Position numbers and translations under genes: made by a program. DNA of 64,000 nucleotides from Geminocystis sp. NIES-3708 (GTDB lineage Bacteria > Cyanobacteriota > Cyanobacteriia > Cyanobacteriales > Cyanobacteriaceae), in the NCBI RefSeq assembly GCF_001548095.1, contig NZ_AP014815.1:3533656-3597655 (forward strand), read 5' to 3'. Below, one piece after another: positions 1-8,832 of the stretch (position 1 is its first letter; the number at the start of each line of letters is the position of its first letter). The notes under the pieces were generated by a model. The model made no database searches, was not told where the DNA came from, and saw only the letters and a program-made list of their open reading frames with translations.

Positions 1-1809
1 GCCTTTTAGGCGAATTATAGAGTTCATAACTTCTTTGACGATGGGTGCTGCTACCGTCGAACCGAAGGTATTTCCTCCTTTTGGTTCATCAACTACTGCA
101 AGAATTACGTATTGGGGATCATCTGTGGGTAATATGGAAATAAAACTGGTAATTTTGGCATTAGCTTGGTATCTACCTCTACCATCGTGTTTTTGGGCAG
201 TGCCTGTTTTTCCACCAATGTGATAACCATCAATTTGAGCGGCTTTTCCTGTGCCATTATCTACTACTGACTGCATCATTCTTACTACACTATTAGCGGA
301 ACTTTCTTTAAACAGTTGTTTTATTTCCCGTTTTGGTATAGATTCTAATTCTCCATTTTGATTTATTAAACCTTCTACTACATGAGGTGTTACTAATTTT
401 CCGCCGTTGGCTAGGGCTGCGTGTAATTGTACTAATTTAAGAGGGGTTAAAGATAATCCTTGTCCAAAAGCTGTCACGGCTGGTTCTATTTTTGTAGAAG
501 TAAAGACTTCTTTCGGTTTTACATATCCTGTTGCTTCAAAAGGTAAATCTAAACCCATTAGTCTATCCATACCAAATTCTTGTAATCTTTCGTAATATCT
601 TGAGCCACTAATTTTTTGGATTATATGAATCATGCCAGTATTGCTAGATACTTCTAGGATTTTAGTAACACTTACCCAACCTTGTCCACTTTTCGAAGCA
701 TTAGCAATGGGCCAACCATCAATGACAACACTAGGTGAATCTAATACACTCGAATTAGAATTAATGACCCCTTCATCTAAGCCAATAGCGACATTCAGAG
801 GTTTAAAAGTCGAGCCTGGCTCGTAGCTATCGGTAACAGTCCAATTTTTATATAAAGCAAAATCGTACAAAGAATATTGATTAGGATTATAAGTAGGTTC
901 AGAAGCTAAGGCAACGATCGCCCCTGTATGAACATCCATAACGATTACAGCTCCTCTTTTAGCGTTAAATTTCTTAACTTGATTTTTCAACGCATCTCTA
1001 GCGGCTCGTTGTAATCTTAAATCTAAGGTTAATTTCAACTGAAGATCGTCTAATTCAATAATCCCATCAGGTAAAGATGCGGGGATAATTGCTCCTTGTC
1101 CATCTCTTTTAACCGTTAACATGGATTTCATTGCTACGCTGGAGACATCTCTTTCAATGAGTTTTTGTTGACTATATTCGATTCCTGCTTGTCCTAAATG
1201 TTCTGTATCGACATAACCAATAATATCAGCAAATAATTCTCCTTGAGGATAAAAACGAGCATAACGACGATGAAGATCGATTCCTTCTAATCCTAATTCT
1301 TTGATTTTATTACCTTGATCTTCACTTACGGTTTTATCTAATAAAACTCCTGATTTTTTGCTGTTTAATAGTTTTAAAATTTCATTTTTATCTCGATCAA
1401 CTAAAATATTGGCTAATTTCTCCGCTACAATGCTATTTTCTTCTGATAACATAATGGGATGAACATAGACTGTATAGACAACCTTATCCAGTGCAACGAT
1501 GTTTCCTCTACCATCAACTACAGAGCGGCGAGGAATATAAGGACGAAAATTATAGGTTTGTTGTTGTTTCGCTTTTTCACTTAACTCATCCCCTTGTTTT
1601 ATTTGTAATTGGTAAAGTCTAAATGCTAACCCTGTTGAACCTAAAACTAATACAAACCAAATAATCCCCAATCGAATCACAGAATCAAGATTAATAGATT
1701 TAATAGTTGATTTGTGATTTTTTTGGGAATTTTTGGGCACATTAAACCAACTTTTTACAGAAGTCGATTTTTTGATTAATTTATGTGAGTTAGGCTTAAA
1801 GACGTTCAT
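1..1809 (-). CDS. ftsI: Peptidoglycan transpeptidase FtsI/PBP2-type (class B PBP), 3' end cut by window edge
   Basis: Septal cell-wall DD-transpeptidase (class B penicillin-binding protein), anchored in the inner membrane and acting in the periplasm. I read 603 codons from the ATG at 1809 to the window edge without a stop. A short basic cytoplasmic N-terminus is followed by one membrane segment (about residues 42-62), a dimerisation domain, and the transpeptidase domain. All three active-site motifs are visible: S333-T-F-K336, S388-S-N390 and K534-T-G536. Class B enzymes of this kind are about 600-620 residues, so only a few C-terminal residues are likely missing. It starts 6 bp after the FtsL-like gene, so the two are probably co-transcribed as part of division control. 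The family call is firm; the choice of FtsI over an elongation PBP2 rests on the FtsL-like neighbour. Confidence 0.93.
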   Translation of the reverse strand, partial: MNVFKPNSHKLIKKSTSVKSWFNVPKNSQKNHKSTIKSINLDSVIRLGIIWFVLVLGSTGLAFRLYQLQIKQGDELSEKAKQQQTYNFRPYIPRRSVVDGRGNIVALDKVVYTVYVHPIMLSEENSIVAEKLANILVDRDKNEILKLLNSKKSGVLLDKTVSEDQGNKIKELGLEGIDLHRRYARFYPQGELFADIIGYVDTEHLGQAGIEYSQQKLIERDVSSVAMKSMLTVKRDGQGAIIPASLPDGIIELDDLQLKLTLDLRLQRAARDALKNQVKKFNAKRGAVIVMDVHTGAIVALASEPTYNPNQYSLYDFALYKNWTVTDSYEPGSTFKPLNVAIGLDEGVINSNSSVLDSPSVVIDGWPIANASKSGQGWVSVTKILEVSSNTGMIHIIQKISGSRYYERLQEFGMDRLMGLDLPFEATGYVKPKEVFTSTKIEPAVTAFGQGLSLTPLKLVQLHAALANGGKLVTPHVVEGLINQNGELESIPKREIKQLFKESSANSVVRMMQSVVDNGTGKAAQIDGYHIGGKTGTAQKHDGRGRYQANAKITSFISILPTDDPQYVILAVVDEPKGGNTFGSTVAAPIVKEVMNSIIRLKG

Positions 1810-1815
1810 CTTTGA

Positions 1816-2352
1816 TTAATATGCTATGGGGGAAATTTTTTCAATCTGTTTGGGTATCGGAGAATTAGATGGTTCTAATTCTATCGGTTTTGGGGTACTA
1901 TCAGGTAAGAAAATTGGTGGTTGAGTTGGATCTGGATTTACTAAACCCGAACCAGATTTCTTAGCGGATTCAGCTAACTGATTTTTGATAATTTCATCAG
2001 TGAAACTAAATTGCCTTTCTTGTTTTTGTAAACTTTGTAATTCTTGGTATTTCTGAGTCCATAATTTTGGTGCATAAACTGTCATACCATAAATAATAAA
2101 AGCAATTCCTACCGAGCCATAGCATACCAGAGAAGATCCATGACCAAACAAAATTAAACTTTTAAGCCATAAAGGTCTATTTTTATGACTAACTTGAGAA
2201 ATTGTATTGTTAGGTGAACCAATTCTTCCCCCAGAAGGATGATTATTTCTGAGATTTTTTCTAGTGCTAGTAACATCTTTTTGAGTTAAAGATTTCGTTT
2301 TTGTTACTTGAGAATTATTTTGTCGGCGAGATAAGGTATCTTGGACTAACAT
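1816..2352 (-). CDS. FtsL-like single-pass division protein (hypothetical)
   Basis: A 178-residue protein directly upstream of ftsI. It has a basic, Ser/Thr-rich cytoplasmic N-terminus (residues 1-65), one membrane segment (about 73-94), a short helical Gln/Glu-rich stretch that could form a coiled coil, and a Pro-rich periplasmic tail. This topology and the position before ftsI match FtsL-type proteins, which recruit FtsI to the septum, but FtsL sequences diverge too much for identity to be claimed by eye. The cyanobacterial versions are usually annotated as hypothetical. The start is ATG, and the stop lies 6 bp before the ftsI ATG. Confidence 0.7.
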   Translation of the reverse strand: MLVQDTLSRRQNNSQVTKTKSLTQKDVTSTRKNLRNNHPSGGRIGSPNNTISQVSHKNRPLWLKSLILFGHGSSLVCYGSVGIAFIIYGMTVYAPKLWTQKYQELQSLQKQERQFSFTDEIIKNQLAESAKKSGSGLVNPDPTQPPIFLPDSTPKPIELEPSNSPIPKQIEKISPIAY

Positions 2353-2558
2353 ACATATTATTTAAAATTAGAATTAAGACTAACTAATATTAGCAAATAT
2401 AACAAAAAGAGGTATTTTTTTCTGATCAAGAATAAGATAACAATTGTGCGAGATTGATTTAATTTTTGTAAACATGTAAATCCTTAGATAGGAAATAGAA
2501 AGAAAAATTGATTTTAACTATATTCGTGTTGATTTTTTTTACTTTGTTTATGACGTTT

Positions 2559-2586
2559 TTGTGTTCAGGTGAGATCTGACTATAAT
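2559..2586 (+). promoter_or_regulatory. Candidate sigma70-type promoter for the bacterioferritin pair
   Basis: A perfect TATAAT at 2581-2586 lies 26 bp before the ATG of the first bacterioferritin gene. A weak -35 (TTGTGT, 2559-2564) sits 16 bp upstream of it. I saw no clear iron-regulator operator. Confidence 0.4.
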
Positions 2587-2612
2587 AGAATAACCAATTC
2601 AATAAAACTATT

Positions 2613-3077
2613 ATGGAAGGAAATCAACAAGTCAAGCTCCAATTAAATCAAGTTTTGGAGTTAAAATTAACGGCTATTAACCAATTTTTTCTCCACGCTA
2701 GAATGTGTAAAAGTTGGGGTTTAAATAAATTAAACGACTATGAGTATCGCTACTCGATTAAGTTAATGAAACAAGCTGACAAAATTATTGAAAGAGTTTT
2801 TTTTCTGGAGGGTTTACCCAACCTACAAAGTTTAGGTAAATTACTCATTGGTGAAAATGTACCTGAAATAATTGCTAATGATTTAACTATTGCGATGGGA
2901 ATTGCTGATAGCTTACGCACTTCTATTAATCTCTGTGAATCTTTACAAGACTACGTCAGTCGAGATTTATTAACGGAATTATTAGAAGAAACTGAAGAAG
3001 AAATTGATTGGTTAGAATCTCAACAATGGTTAATCAGTAATTCTGGTGTCGAAAATTATTTACAGTCTATGATCTAA
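2613..3077 (+). CDS. bfr: Bacterioferritin subunit, heme-binding type without ferroxidase site
   Basis: A 154-residue ferritin-fold subunit of the iron-storage shell. It aligns without gaps to E. coli Bfr over almost its whole length. The heme-ligand Met is kept (M52), but all six di-iron ferroxidase ligands are replaced: Lys18 for Glu, Leu51 for Glu, Gln54 for His, Ala94 for Glu, Thr127 for Glu and Glu130 for His. This subunit can therefore bind inter-subunit heme but should not oxidise iron. The partner 23 bp downstream shows the reverse pattern, so the two probably co-assemble. Cyanobacteria are known to carry such BfrA/BfrB pairs; I do not assign the A or B letter. Confidence 0.93.
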   Translation: MEGNQQVKLQLNQVLELKLTAINQFFLHARMCKSWGLNKLNDYEYRYSIKLMKQADKIIERVFFLEGLPNLQSLGKLLIGENVPEIIANDLTIAMGIADSLRTSINLCESLQDYVSRDLLTELLEETEEEIDWLESQQWLISNSGVENYLQSMI

Positions 3078-3100
3078 ATTATATATTTGGGAGTATTTTA

Positions 3101-3568
3101 ATGAAAGGTAATAAAAAAGTTATTAAGCAGTTGCAAAAACTACTACGTAGTGAGTTATCGGCTAGAGATCAATATTTTACTCATTCTCGTATGTATGATG
3201 ATTGGGGTTTAACGAAACTCTATGATCGCATTAACCATGAAATGCAAGATGAAACTCATCATGCAGATATGTTGATTAAGCGTTTATTATTTTTAGAAAC
3301 AACCCCTGATTTATCTGATCAAGAAGCCTTAAAAATCGGTTCTAATGTACTAGAAATGCTCCAAAACGATCTTGATTTAGAATATAAAGTTATTGCTGAT
3401 TTAAAAGAGGCGATCGCCATTTCTGAACAAGAACAAGATTACCAAACTAGAGAATTATTGAGAGTAATGTTAGGAGACACAGAAGAGGATCATGCTTACT
3501 GGTTAGAAAAACAGTTAGGATTGATTGACAAAATTGGTTTACCTAATTATTTACAATCACAAATGTAA
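3101..3568 (+). CDS. bfr: Bacterioferritin subunit, ferroxidase type lacking the heme Met
   Basis: A 155-residue bacterioferritin. The di-iron ferroxidase ligands are intact: E18, E51, H54, E94, and E128 with H131 (shifted by a one-residue insertion near position 127). The heme-ligand Met52 is Thr. It can therefore oxidise Fe(II) for storage but should not bind heme unless paired with the upstream subunit. The gene follows the heme-type paralog after 23 bp and has a clear ribosome site (GGGAG) before its ATG, so they form a two-gene operon. The shell normally has 24 subunits and lies in the cytoplasm; a mixed shell here is inferred. Confidence 0.94.
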   Translation: MKGNKKVIKQLQKLLRSELSARDQYFTHSRMYDDWGLTKLYDRINHEMQDETHHADMLIKRLLFLETTPDLSDQEALKIGSNVLEMLQNDLDLEYKVIADLKEAIAISEQEQDYQTRELLRVMLGDTEEDHAYWLEKQLGLIDKIGLPNYLQSQM

Positions 3569-3840
3569 AAAAAATTATGAAGATTAAGGAAAAAGTACCA
3601 TGAAAAAAATTGATAATCAATAAATTTTTTAGTAATACTATTACTGATTCTCAGTTTCACAATTTCACTATTACTATTATCCTTAGATCTTGCATCAACA
3701 CAAAAATAATAATCGATAAAGTAAAACAAATCAATTGAAAATAAGTTTAAATAAATCATTGCGACTATTTTCTTTATGCTGTCTTCTTCTTTTATTAGGG
3801 TATTTTATTGTTAGTGCAAGATCTAAATTATCTATCATTA

Positions 3841-4026
3841 TTATTTCTTTTTAGGATCAACTATTTCTAATTCTGATAATTTAAAAGTAATAAGTTTATC
3901 CCAATTGCCACCTTCAAATAAAACTGCCGCTTTACCATCAGTGACTCTTTGTACTAAACCTTCAAAACGGTAATAAATGTCATTAACATTGGTAACGGTA
4001 ACAATAGTGCCGGGTAAAATTATCAT
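3841..4026 (-). CDS. ndhS: NDH-1 subunit NdhS (ferredoxin-binding, SH3-like)
   Basis: A small peripheral subunit of the thylakoid NDH-1 complex that helps ferredoxin dock during cyclic electron flow. The 61-residue product has an SH3-like beta barrel with the conserved run [20 protein letters not shown]. An open frame extends 15 codons further upstream (to 4071), but that part is hydrophobic and not typical. The family begins at M-I-x-x-PG, so I chose the ATG at 4026. It ends in a Lys-rich tail. It stands alone between the bacterioferritin pair and the bilin lyase, divergent from the latter. Confidence 0.88.
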   Translation of the reverse strand: MIILPGTIVTVTNVNDIYYRFEGLVQRVTDGKAAVLFEGGNWDKLITFKLSELEIVDPKKK

Positions 4027-4163
4027 AATTATCTTATAGATGAATACATAAAATTTTGTTCTTTTGATCAATTTTAATCCATAGAAGTATCTTGAGAAAG
4101 AAACTGATACTTTATAATTGATTATGCTGTGACAAATAATTAATATTTTAAATTTACCATTTA

Positions 4164-4682
4164 ATGAATATCAACACTTTTTTAGATAAAACGGCGGGTG
4201 AATGGTTTTCTCAACGCACTACTTATAATATTTCTCAGGATGAAGTTGACAACAGCAAAGCCAATGTAACTATTAATCTTTTATCCTCTGGGGAGTCACA
4301 AGTTACTCAATTATGTAATCAGTACAATTTTAATTTAGATTTGAGTCTAGGGGGGATATTTTCTAGTTGGGATAATTCCCCTGATTGGGGGAAACCCAAA
4401 CAACAGGGCGAAAATTTAATGTTAGTTTTTAGAGATGAAAATGATGATAACACAGGAACAATTTTCAGATTTTTAAAAGATAATCAAGGTTTAATCGGTA
4501 AATATGTTTTAGCGGAAGATGAATCTTTAACTCTAATTCTTGAGAAAAATAATCAATATATTGCAGAAAGAATTTGGTTTGCTAATGATAATTTACGTTT
4601 GCGTAACACTGTTATTAAAGATAATGAACAAGTCATTCAAACTTCTTTTTATTCAGAAATTAGAAAAATAGTTAGCAAATAG
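4164..4682 (+). CDS. Phycobiliprotein chromophore lyase, CpcS/CpeS family
   Basis: A 172-residue lipocalin-like protein of the CpcS/CpeS/CpcU group, which attaches phycobilins to cysteines of phycobiliprotein subunits in the cytoplasm. Recognisable parts are the N-terminal [10 protein letters not shown] segment, the central Trp-rich loop ([10 protein letters not shown]), and the C-terminal [13 protein letters not shown] strand typical of the family. Length fits the usual 170-200. It is a single-gene unit. I cannot tell from sequence alone whether it is the CpcS, CpcU or CpeS subtype, so no symbol is given. Confidence 0.88.
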   Translation: MNINTFLDKTAGEWFSQRTTYNISQDEVDNSKANVTINLLSSGESQVTQLCNQYNFNLDLSLGGIFSSWDNSPDWGKPKQQGENLMLVFRDENDDNTGTIFRFLKDNQGLIGKYVLAEDESLTLILEKNNQYIAERIWFANDNLRLRNTVIKDNEQVIQTSFYSEIRKIVSK

Positions 4683-4768
4683 TAATTACATAATTAACAA
4701 TTAACAAATTAGTTGAATTATTATTTATAATTGACACTTAATTTAAAAATTAAATAGCATTAAATATA

Positions 4769-6304
4769 ATGTTAAAAAAAATATTGTCTTGGTGTTTTAT
4801 CAGTATTTTGATTTGGAGTATTTTTCCTAATTTAGCATTAGCGAAACAATCAATAGGTAATCAATCACAATCAATTCGACCTTATTTAGAACAAGTTAAA
4901 GCAAATATTACTGAATTTACTTTAGATAATAATATTAATTTTATTGTTTTAGAAAATAAAAAAGCTCCAGTTATTTCTTTTGTTACTTATGTTGATGTGG
5001 GAGGAGTAAATGAGCCTGTAAATAAAACAGGAGTTGCCCATTTTTTAGAACATTTAGCCTTTAAAGGCACTAAAGAAATTGGCACGACCAATTATCAAGA
5101 AGAAAAGATTATTTTAGATCGATTAGATCAAATTTTTGAAGAAATAAAGCAAGTTAAAAAAGAAGGTAATAATGAAAGGTTATCTAAATTACAAGCACAG
5201 TTTCAAGAATTAAATGCACAAGCTAGTAAATTTGTTAATCAAAATGAATTTGGACAAATTATTGAATTAGAAGGAGGTGTTGGCTTAAATGCTGCTACTT
5301 CTGCCGATGCAACTGTTTACTTTTATAATTTTCCAGCCAATAAATTAGAATTATGGATGTATTTAGAATCTGATCGATTTTTAAATCCTGTATTTAGAGA
5401 ATTTTACACAGAAAAACAAGTCATTTTAGAGGAAAGAAAACTCCGCACCGATAACTCTCCTATTGGTAAAATGGTAGAGGCATTTTTAGATAGTGCTTTT
5501 ACTCAACATCCCTATAAACGTCCTGTGATTGGTTATGAGACAGACATAAGTAATCTTACCCGTAACGATGTCCAAAATTTCTTTGATACTTATTATGGTG
5601 GAAGTAATATTACTATTGCTATTGTTGGTGATGTTAATCCTCAAGAAGTAAAAGCCATGGCACAGAAATATTTTGGTGCTTTTCCTACCATCACAAAACC
5701 AGCTAATCTTACTATAATTGAACCGAAGCAAAGCAAAACTAAAGAAGTAACAGTTGAATACCCTTCTCAGCCTATTTACCTTGAAGGTTATCATATTCCC
5801 GATTCAAATCACCCAGATTATATAGTTTATGATATGATAGGTTCAATTTTAAGTGATGGACGTACTTCTCGTCTCTATCAATCTTTGGTAGAAAATCAGC
5901 AAATTGCTTTAATGGCACAGGGTTTTACAGGCTTTCCGGGAGACAAATACCCTAATTTGATGTTATTTTATGCTATGTCTGCCCCTAATCGCAACCTTGA
6001 AGAGCTAGAAGTGGCTTTACATTCAGAAATTGAAAAACTAAAAACTCAACCTGTAAGTGAAGATGAATTAGAAAGAGTCAAAACTCAAGCTAAAGCAGGT
6101 TTATTAAGAGAAGTAAATTCCAATGCAGGAATGGCAAGATTATTAGCTGAATATCAAGGAAAAACCGGAGATTGGCGTAATTTATTTACTCGTTTGGATG
6201 CTATTTCGGCTGTCACTGCTGATGATATTCAACGAGTAGCAAAAGCAACTTTCACTTCTGAAAATAAAACTATTGCTAGACTTAAAACAATTAACAATAA
6301 TTAA
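4769..6304 (+). CDS. Exported M16-family zinc protease
   Basis: A 511-residue insulinase/pitrilysin-family (M16) metallopeptidase. A signal peptide (residues 1 to about 25, ending ALA-K) predicts export to the periplasm. The inverted zinc motif HxxEH is at 91-95 (H-F-L-E-H), and the third ligand is probably E222 in the VILEERK segment. About 126 residues separate the motif from E222, more than the roughly 76 usual in M16, because of a charged helical insert (about 108-160). The second M16 half, with its substrate-binding pattern, runs from about residue 300 to the end. M16 proteases of this size often work as pairs; no partner gene lies in this window. Confidence 0.88.
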   Translation: MLKKILSWCFISILIWSIFPNLALAKQSIGNQSQSIRPYLEQVKANITEFTLDNNINFIVLENKKAPVISFVTYVDVGGVNEPVNKTGVAHFLEHLAFKGTKEIGTTNYQEEKIILDRLDQIFEEIKQVKKEGNNERLSKLQAQFQELNAQASKFVNQNEFGQIIELEGGVGLNAATSADATVYFYNFPANKLELWMYLESDRFLNPVFREFYTEKQVILEERKLRTDNSPIGKMVEAFLDSAFTQHPYKRPVIGYETDISNLTRNDVQNFFDTYYGGSNITIAIVGDVNPQEVKAMAQKYFGAFPTITKPANLTIIEPKQSKTKEVTVEYPSQPIYLEGYHIPDSNHPDYIVYDMIGSILSDGRTSRLYQSLVENQQIALMAQGFTGFPGDKYPNLMLFYAMSAPNRNLEELEVALHSEIEKLKTQPVSEDELERVKTQAKAGLLREVNSNAGMARLLAEYQGKTGDWRNLFTRLDAISAVTADDIQRVAKATFTSENKTIARLKTINNN

Positions 6305-6315
6305 GAATTAAATAG

Positions 6316-6333
6316 GGGTGAATGATATTTACG
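6316..6333. repeat. Degenerate copy of the GGGTGAATG palindrome
   Basis: The left arm GGGTGAATG is intact, while the right arm is decayed (ATTTAC instead of ATTCAC). It lies 12 bp after the M16 protease stop. Better copies are at 20059-20077 and 58784-58802. Confidence 0.45.
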
Positions 6334-6468
6334 CAATTGATTAAGAATTAAAAAAGGGATTAATTGAGATTGTTATCGAGATTTTAACTATTACCTATTG
6401 TCAAAGATAATTTTCAATAAAAATGATTAAATAATAGTTGTTATTTTTTTGTTAACAAGTGCTAAACA

Positions 6469-6975
6469 ATGAAACATTCTTCAACTATTTTGAATAATAA
6501 AAATAAAGTTTTTTTCTCAATTTTTATTTCATCATCTTTATTTTTTCCGATGACAGTGTTAAAAGCTCAAGCTCAAGCTCAACATAATCATAACCATGAG
6601 CAAAATAATTATCAAGAAAAATCAGAAAATGTTCACCATCATCAAACTTTAGATATTTCTAATAAACCTTATATTCCCACTATCAAAATAAATGTTGTAC
6701 CTGATAAAATGAAAGGGTGGAATTTAGAAATTAAAACAACTAATTTTACATTTAATCCTGAAACGTTAAATGAAGATAGTAACCCCAATAAAGGACACGC
6801 TCATCTTTATATTAATGAGGAAAAAGTTACTAGAATTTATAGTAACTGGTATCATATTTCTGAATTACCTAAAGGGGAAAATAAGATAAAAGTTACTCTT
6901 AATACTAACCTTCATGAAGACTTAATTTACCATGGAAATGTTATTGGAGATCAAGTAATTATAATGAATAATTAA
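6469..6975 (+). CDS. His-rich exported protein of unknown function
   Basis: A 168-residue protein with an N-terminal signal sequence (hydrophobic about residues 14-32, likely cut after the Ala-Gln repeats). The mature protein starts with a His-rich stretch (HNHNHEQ, later HHHQ), followed by a beta-rich domain. Within that domain a GHAHLYINEEKVTRIY segment and a WYHISELPKGENKIKVTLN segment recall a small domain of exported, probably metal-binding proteins. The His clusters suggest periplasmic copper, zinc or nickel binding, but this is inference. It sits alone between the protease and csaB, and I do not recognise a named family. Confidence 0.7.
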   Translation: MKHSSTILNNKNKVFFSIFISSSLFFPMTVLKAQAQAQHNHNHEQNNYQEKSENVHHHQTLDISNKPYIPTIKINVVPDKMKGWNLEIKTTNFTFNPETLNEDSNPNKGHAHLYINEEKVTRIYSNWYHISELPKGENKIKVTLNTNLHEDLIYHGNVIGDQVIIMNN

Positions 6976-7018
6976 ACAAGTAATAAGTAATAAGTAACTT
7001 AAATCTATAAGACATAAT

Positions 7019-8056
7019 ATGAAAAAAGCGGTAATTTGTGGTTATTATGGACAAGGAAATGCGGGAGATGAGGCTTTATTAGTATGTGTTTTAGAAACAT
7101 TACCTAATAATTTTAAGCCTATAGTTTTATCGGGAAATCCAAATAAAACCAGTGAAAATTATAATGTTATTAGTTATTCTCGGTTAAATATTATTAAAGA
7201 AATTTTAAAATTAGGAAAAAAAGACTTATTTATTTGGGGTGGTGGAAGTTTAATTCAAGATGTTACCAGTAAAAAAAGTGCTATTTTTTATTTAACTTTA
7301 ATGATTTTAGCACAGTTCAAAGGTTTAAAAACGGTTGCTTATGCTCAAGGAATTGGACCGATAAAAACTCCATTTATTCGTTGGTTAACTAAACAAGTCT
7401 TAAGAAAATGCGATGGGGTTAGTGTAAGAGATAAAGCATCTGCTAAATTATTAAAAATTTGGGGAATTAAATACTTTTTAGCGGCAGATCCTGTGTGGGC
7501 ATTATCTAGTAAAATTAAGCAAAATTTAGAGTTATTACCTAATCCAAGAATTGCCGTTAATTTAAGATCTCATAGTAGCTTAACCGAGGAAAAAATAGAC
7601 ATAATCAGTAAAGCCTTAATCCAGTTTAAAAAAGAAATAAAAGCAAATATTATATTAATACCATTTCAAAAATCAAAAGACTTAGAAATTTGTAAAAAAG
7701 TAGCCAAAAATTTAGATAATCATTGTCAAATTATTATGATAGAAAATCCTCAAGAATTAAAAGGATTATTTAAAGAAGTTGATATGATGATTGGAATGCG
7801 TTTACACAGTTTAATCATGGCAAAAAGTGAACAATGTAAATGTTTTGCATTATCTTATGATCCAAAAGTGGCGAGTTTAATGAAAGAAACTGATATAGAA
7901 GGTTATGAATTGACAGAATTACCGAGTGAAATTAATATACTTACAGAAAAATGGTTAACAATTTATAAAAAGGTAACAAATTTAGCAGATAATAAATTAA
8001 TGTTTTTAGCTGAAAGTGCTTTACAACATCAGCATTTATTTGATTCAGTAATTTAG
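7019..8056 (+). CDS. csaB: Polysaccharide pyruvyl transferase CsaB
   Basis: A 345-residue pyruvyltransferase that moves pyruvate from PEP onto a cell-surface polysaccharide as a ketal. In bacteria with S-layers, CsaB pyruvylates the secondary cell-wall polymer that anchors SLH domains. The N-terminal glycosyltransferase-like fold starts with GYYGQGNAGDEA. The central WGGGSLIQD and YAQGIGPI segments and the C-terminal IGMRLHSLI segment are family hallmarks. Length is typical. The next gene, a TagA-type glycosyltransferase, starts 34 bp later on the same strand, a pairing seen in other cyanobacteria. Confidence 0.93.
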   Translation: MKKAVICGYYGQGNAGDEALLVCVLETLPNNFKPIVLSGNPNKTSENYNVISYSRLNIIKEILKLGKKDLFIWGGGSLIQDVTSKKSAIFYLTLMILAQFKGLKTVAYAQGIGPIKTPFIRWLTKQVLRKCDGVSVRDKASAKLLKIWGIKYFLAADPVWALSSKIKQNLELLPNPRIAVNLRSHSSLTEEKIDIISKALIQFKKEIKANIILIPFQKSKDLEICKKVAKNLDNHCQIIMIENPQELKGLFKEVDMMIGMRLHSLIMAKSEQCKCFALSYDPKVASLMKETDIEGYELTELPSEINILTEKWLTIYKKVTNLADNKLMFLAESALQHQHLFDSVI

Positions 8057-8090
8057 ATTAAATATAATTCCCATATTAATTGATAATAAT

Positions 8091-8807
8091 ATGAAAACTT
8101 TTCCTGTACTTAATTTACCTGTTCATTTAAGTGATAATTACGAGGATTTACTAATCAATCGTATTGATAAGGCGGAATCTACTCATGTTGTCACAATGAA
8201 TTCAGAAATGGCAATGATGGCACAAAAAAATCATGATTTAGGCAATGCTATCAGAAAAGCGGATTTAGTTGTACCTGATGGTTCTGGTATTATCTTTTAT
8301 TTATGGCGTAGAGGACAAAAACAACAAAGAATCGCAGGAATAGAATTAGCATATTCTCTAGTAGAAAATTTAGGTAACAGAGGTGAAAAATATCCCATTT
8401 GTTTTTATGGTGGTGCACCGGGTGTTACCAAAAAAGCGGCTCAAATGTGGCAGGAAAAAATTCCTAATATAAATATTATCTATAATCACGGTTATCTTTC
8501 AGAAGTACAGTTAGAAACTTGGTGTGCAACGATTCAAGAAATTCAACCTAGATTAATTTTAGTCGGTTTAGGAGTGCCAAGACAAGAACTATGGATTATG
8601 AATCATCGTTATTTAGCTCCCAATGCAGTGTGGATTGGTGTTGGTGGTAGTTTTGATATTTGGGGAAATGTAAAAGAAAGAGCCCCAGAATTTTTCTGTA
8701 ATAATCATTTAGAATGGCTATATCGATTATATCAAGAGCCTTTTCGCTGGAAAAGAATGTTAGCTTTACCGCAGTTTTTTTTCAAAGCAATATTTTATCC
8801 TTACTGA
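8091..8807 (+). CDS. WecG/TagA/CpsF-family glycosyltransferase (GT26)
   Basis: A 238-residue cytoplasmic or membrane-associated glycosyltransferase that adds a sugar, often N-acetylmannosamine(uronate), to a lipid-linked intermediate. Family signatures are the VTMNSEMAMMA segment, the VVPDGSGI segment with the likely catalytic Asp, and GLGVPRQELWI. The C-terminal WLYRLYQEPFRWKRM motif is the membrane-targeting tail of the TagA family. Length is standard. It is in an operon with csaB, pointing to synthesis of a pyruvylated wall-linked polymer. It ends 25 bp from the convergent kinase gene. Confidence 0.92.
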   Translation: MKTFPVLNLPVHLSDNYEDLLINRIDKAESTHVVTMNSEMAMMAQKNHDLGNAIRKADLVVPDGSGIIFYLWRRGQKQQRIAGIELAYSLVENLGNRGEKYPICFYGGAPGVTKKAAQMWQEKIPNINIIYNHGYLSEVQLETWCATIQEIQPRLILVGLGVPRQELWIMNHRYLAPNAVWIGVGGSFDIWGNVKERAPEFFCNNHLEWLYRLYQEPFRWKRMLALPQFFFKAIFYPY

Positions 8808-8832
8808 AAAATAAGATCTAAGTTGAACTAAT

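Noticed and set aside
3547-3759. 70-codon minus-strand frame after the bacterioferritins
   Set aside because: Phe/Tyr/Ile/Asn-rich composition typical of translated A+T-rich spacer, no ribosome site, overlaps the end of a firm gene.
4027-4071. 15-residue N-terminal extension of NdhS
   Set aside because: Not typical of the family, which begins at the ATG 4026.
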